DNA of 8,039 bases. Origin: JBOHSA01 sp050732995. Lineage in GTDB: Bacteria; Gemmatimonadota; Gemmatimonadetes; Gemmatimonadales; GWC2-71-9. Made by a program: the position numbers and the translations under genes. The notes below the pieces were generated by a model. The model was not told where the DNA came from and searched no databases. It saw only the letters and a list, made by a program, of their open reading frames with translations. Shown piece after piece: positions 6,265 to 8,039 of this stretch (its first letter is position 1; each line of letters starts with the position of its first letter). Where the stretch lies: assembly GCA_050732995.1 (NCBI GenBank), contig JBOHSA010000146.1:1-8039 (forward strand). The letters run 5' to 3'.

Positions 6265-8039
6265 GCGCTCCTTGCCGTCCGCTCCTCCCCCCCCCCCCGG
6301 AGGGAGCGGATCGCGCCGGTCGCCGGATCGAGGCTCACGCGGAACCCGCCGGCTTCGCCCTCCAGCGCCTCGCCCTCGTCCACCGGCGGCTGGGCCGCGC
6401 GGTCGTGCTCGCCGAGCGCGAGATAGCCCAGGCCGGGCACGTCGCGCACGACGACGAGTGCCGAGCCGTCGGGCAGGTCCACGGCGGGGAGTTCCCGGTC
6501 GCCGAAAGCGAGCGCGCGGCCGGCGCCGTCCGGCACGCGGACGACATCGGAGCGGTCCCAGGTGGACGCGTTGAAGACGAGACGGCCCCGCCCGGCGTCG
6601 GTCGCCCGGCCGATGCGGCGCAGCGCGGCCGCCACCTCCTGCTCGGCCGCGGCCGCCGCGCTGTCGACGAAGCGCTTCTTGTAGGTCCATTGCGCGATGG
6701 TCTGCCGGGCCTCGGGGGCGGAGACGCTCACATCCGCGCCCCAGGTGTGCTCGCCGAACAGCAACAGGTCCCGCCACATCGCCCGGCGCTCGAGCGCGCG
6801 CTCGCGGATCCGGTCGGCGCCGTCCGGATTGCGGGCCTCCACGCGCTCGTCCCACAGCGCCAGGAGGTCCGCGGCGCGGGCGGCGAGCTGGGCCCGCCGG
6901 AACCGCGCGAGCTCCGCCGCGGTCGACGCCGCCCCGTCCTCCCAGTAAAGGCCCGTATCCCCGCGCCGGACGGGGATCTGCGGGCCGTGACGCCGCTCAA
7001 GCTCGCGGAAGAAATCCTCCGCCCGGCCCGACACGAGGCGCGGGAACGCGTAGCGCCGGTTGAACTCCTCCACGTTCGCGATGAGCTCTTCCCGGACCGG
7101 CGCGTTGTCCCGCCAGTCGGCGCCGTACAGCAGCGCGACGTCGTAGCGCCAGGCCGGGGACAGGAACACCGGGTTGCCGAGCAGCCACTCGGACAGGCGG
7201 CGCCCCATCTCGTCCGGTCCCTCGCCGAAGCCGAAGCGCATCGCGTCGCCGTAGTGGTAAGCCCGCCAGTGGAGCACCCGGCTGCCGTCGGGCGCCTCCC
7301 ACCAGTAGAGCTGCGGGTAGGCGGTCCACTCGCCCGTGAGCCGGTAGCGTTCCGCCTCGGCGCGCGGCAGAAGGGGGAGCGCGCGCTCGGGGTTCACCCC
7401 GGTCGCGAGGTACTTGACGCCGCTCTCCGCGAGCACCATCGGGAACGTCAGCGGCTGTCCCGGAACGTCGGTGAGCTGGGCGGCGACGTAGGTCAGGCCG
7501 CGCTCGCGCGCGAGCAGGCCGGCAGGCCAGACCACGCGCGCGAAGCACTCGTGATCAAGAAGCCCTGTCAACAGGTTGGCGAACAGCGCCTGAAACCCGA
7601 TCTTGCCGTCCCGGATCGCCTGGAGCAGGGCGGCGGCGGCGGCGGGGCTGCGATTCTCCACGTAGGAAATGACCTGCAACGCGCACTCGGCCGTCCACCG
7701 GGAACCGGGGTGCTCGGCGAGGCGCGCGAGCGCCGCGTCGAGGTTCTGCCGGTGGATCTCCAGGCTGCGCTCCTGGAGGTCGGTGTAGCCGAGGTCGGTG
7801 TGGTTCGCGGCGAGCCAGTACACGGTCCAGCGCTTGGGGGGCGTGAGGCGGACGCGGCGGCGGCTCACGCGGTCCCGGCCCACTTCGACGTCGATCTGCA
7901 AGTCGGCCGGCTCCGAGAGCGGGACCCAGACCTCGCCGCCGAGGGTTAAGCCGCTGCCGAGCGGCAGCAGCCCGGCCGTGCCCACGAGGGTGCCGCGGCG
8001 GTCGGTGACCCGCGCGCGCGCGGCGGGGGCGTCGAGTCC
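6261..8039 (-). CDS. GH38-type glycosidase (alpha-mannosidase-like), N-terminal catalytic part, 5'-truncated
   Basis: The frame is open to the right edge, so the true start lies outside the window; GTG at 7983-7985 is probably an internal Val, since 18 more in-frame codons precede it. Counting from that Val as residue 1: about 1-50 is a beta-rich leader domain, followed by the GH38 (beta/alpha) catalytic core. The metal site HTD is at 62-64 (codons near 7794-7802). Asp173 in LTDVPG (7467-7469) is the likely nucleophile. GDTGLYWEDG (342-351) and the late metal ligand His413 in GEHTWG (6747-6749) are also present, so the core appears complete. The expected activity is Zn/Ca-dependent retaining hydrolysis of alpha-mannosides or related glycans. 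The frame hits TGA at 6261-6263 soon after a G12 tract, while homology continues in the next frame (5203-6264). Restoring the frame needs 10 or 13 G. No signal peptide can be judged because the start is missing. Confidence 0.8.
   Translation of the reverse strand, partial: GLDAPAARARVTDRRGTLVGTAGLLPLGSGLTLGGEVWVPLSEPADLQIDVEVGRDRVSRRRVRLTPPKRWTVYWLAANHTDLGYTDLQERSLEIHRQNLDAALARLAEHPGSRWTAECALQVISYVENRSPAAAAALLQAIRDGKIGFQALFANLLTGLLDHECFARVVWPAGLLARERGLTYVAAQLTDVPGQPLTFPMVLAESGVKYLATGVNPERALPLLPRAEAERYRLTGEWTAYPQLYWWEAPDGSRVLHWRAYHYGDAMRFGFGEGPDEMGRRLSEWLLGNPVFLSPAWRYDVALLYGADWRDNAPVREELIANVEEFNRRYAFPRLVSGRAEDFFRELERRHGPQIPVRRGDTGLYWEDGAASTAAELARFRRAQLAARAADLLALWDERVEARNPDGADRIRERALERRAMWRDLLLFGEHTWGADVSVSAPEARQTIAQWTYKKRFVDSAAAAAEQEVAAALRRIGRATDAGRGRLVFNASTWDRSDVVRVPDGAGRALAFGDRELPAVDLPDGSALVVVRDVPGLGYLALGEHDRAAQPPVDEGEALEGEAGGFRVSLDPATGAIRSLRGGGEERTARSA
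6287..6298. repeat. G12 homopolymer (coding strand) at the frame break
   Basis: Twelve C in a row on the plus strand. Minus-strand translation enters as ...IRSLRGGG and terminates at 6261 in one frame, but homologous sequence (KPGNPWSGLNQLV) continues in another. Solving both frames, a tract of 10 or 13 G joins them. This is either a sequencing/assembly length error or a slippage-prone site. Confidence 0.85.

Noticed and set aside
6195..7949. Long open plus-strand frame (584 codons) opposite the glycosidase
   Set aside because: The minus strand carries clear GH38 motifs (HTD, LTDVPG, GEHTWG). In GC-rich DNA, antisense frames stay open because stop codons are rare; the plus-strand translation is Arg/Gly/Pro-rich and has no recognisable domain.

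Overview
This is a GC-rich bacterial window with strong G/C preference at third codon positions in every gene read. The gene content (Rv0958/Rv0959-like AAA+/VWA pair, EntS-like MFS exporter, Cytidylate_kin2 kinase, GH38 glycosidase) and the GC bias suggest a soil or sediment bacterium, possibly Gemmatimonadota or a similar GC-rich phylum. That placement is inference; no marker gene fixes it. The first 78 bases are uninterrupted C and look like a contig-end artefact, so the window probably starts at the edge of a draft or metagenome contig.

Layout from left to right: poly-C (1-78); the 3' end of an unrecognised plus-strand gene (80-220); a minus-strand VWA-domain gene (223-1521), whose stop lies 2 bases from the stop of that fragment; a 41-base divergent gap; a plus-strand MFS exporter (1563-2798); a 65-base convergent gap with 7-bp tandem repeats and a 15-bp hairpin; then a tight minus-strand run. 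In transcription order that run is a 5'-truncated GH38-type glycosidase (8039 to 5203, with its reading frame broken in a G12 tract), a MoxR/Mg-chelatase-like AAA+ ATPase (5193-3709), a 53-aa predicted membrane protein (3672-3511), and a cytidylate kinase-like protein (3511-2864). No RNA gene, CRISPR array, IS element or origin was seen, and no gene-free stretch exceeds 300 bases.

The functional core appears to be the AAA+ ATPase and the VWA protein, which elsewhere occur as adjacent genes and probably act together as a chaperone-like or metal-insertion-like machine. Here an oppositely oriented exporter and the kinase lie between them. The less obvious items are the small membrane ORF whose stop overlaps the kinase start (TGATG), the G-homopolymer tracts that break or lengthen the glycosidase, and short repeats and palindromes that run into the 3' ends of genes. 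I see no clearly new defence or mobile system.
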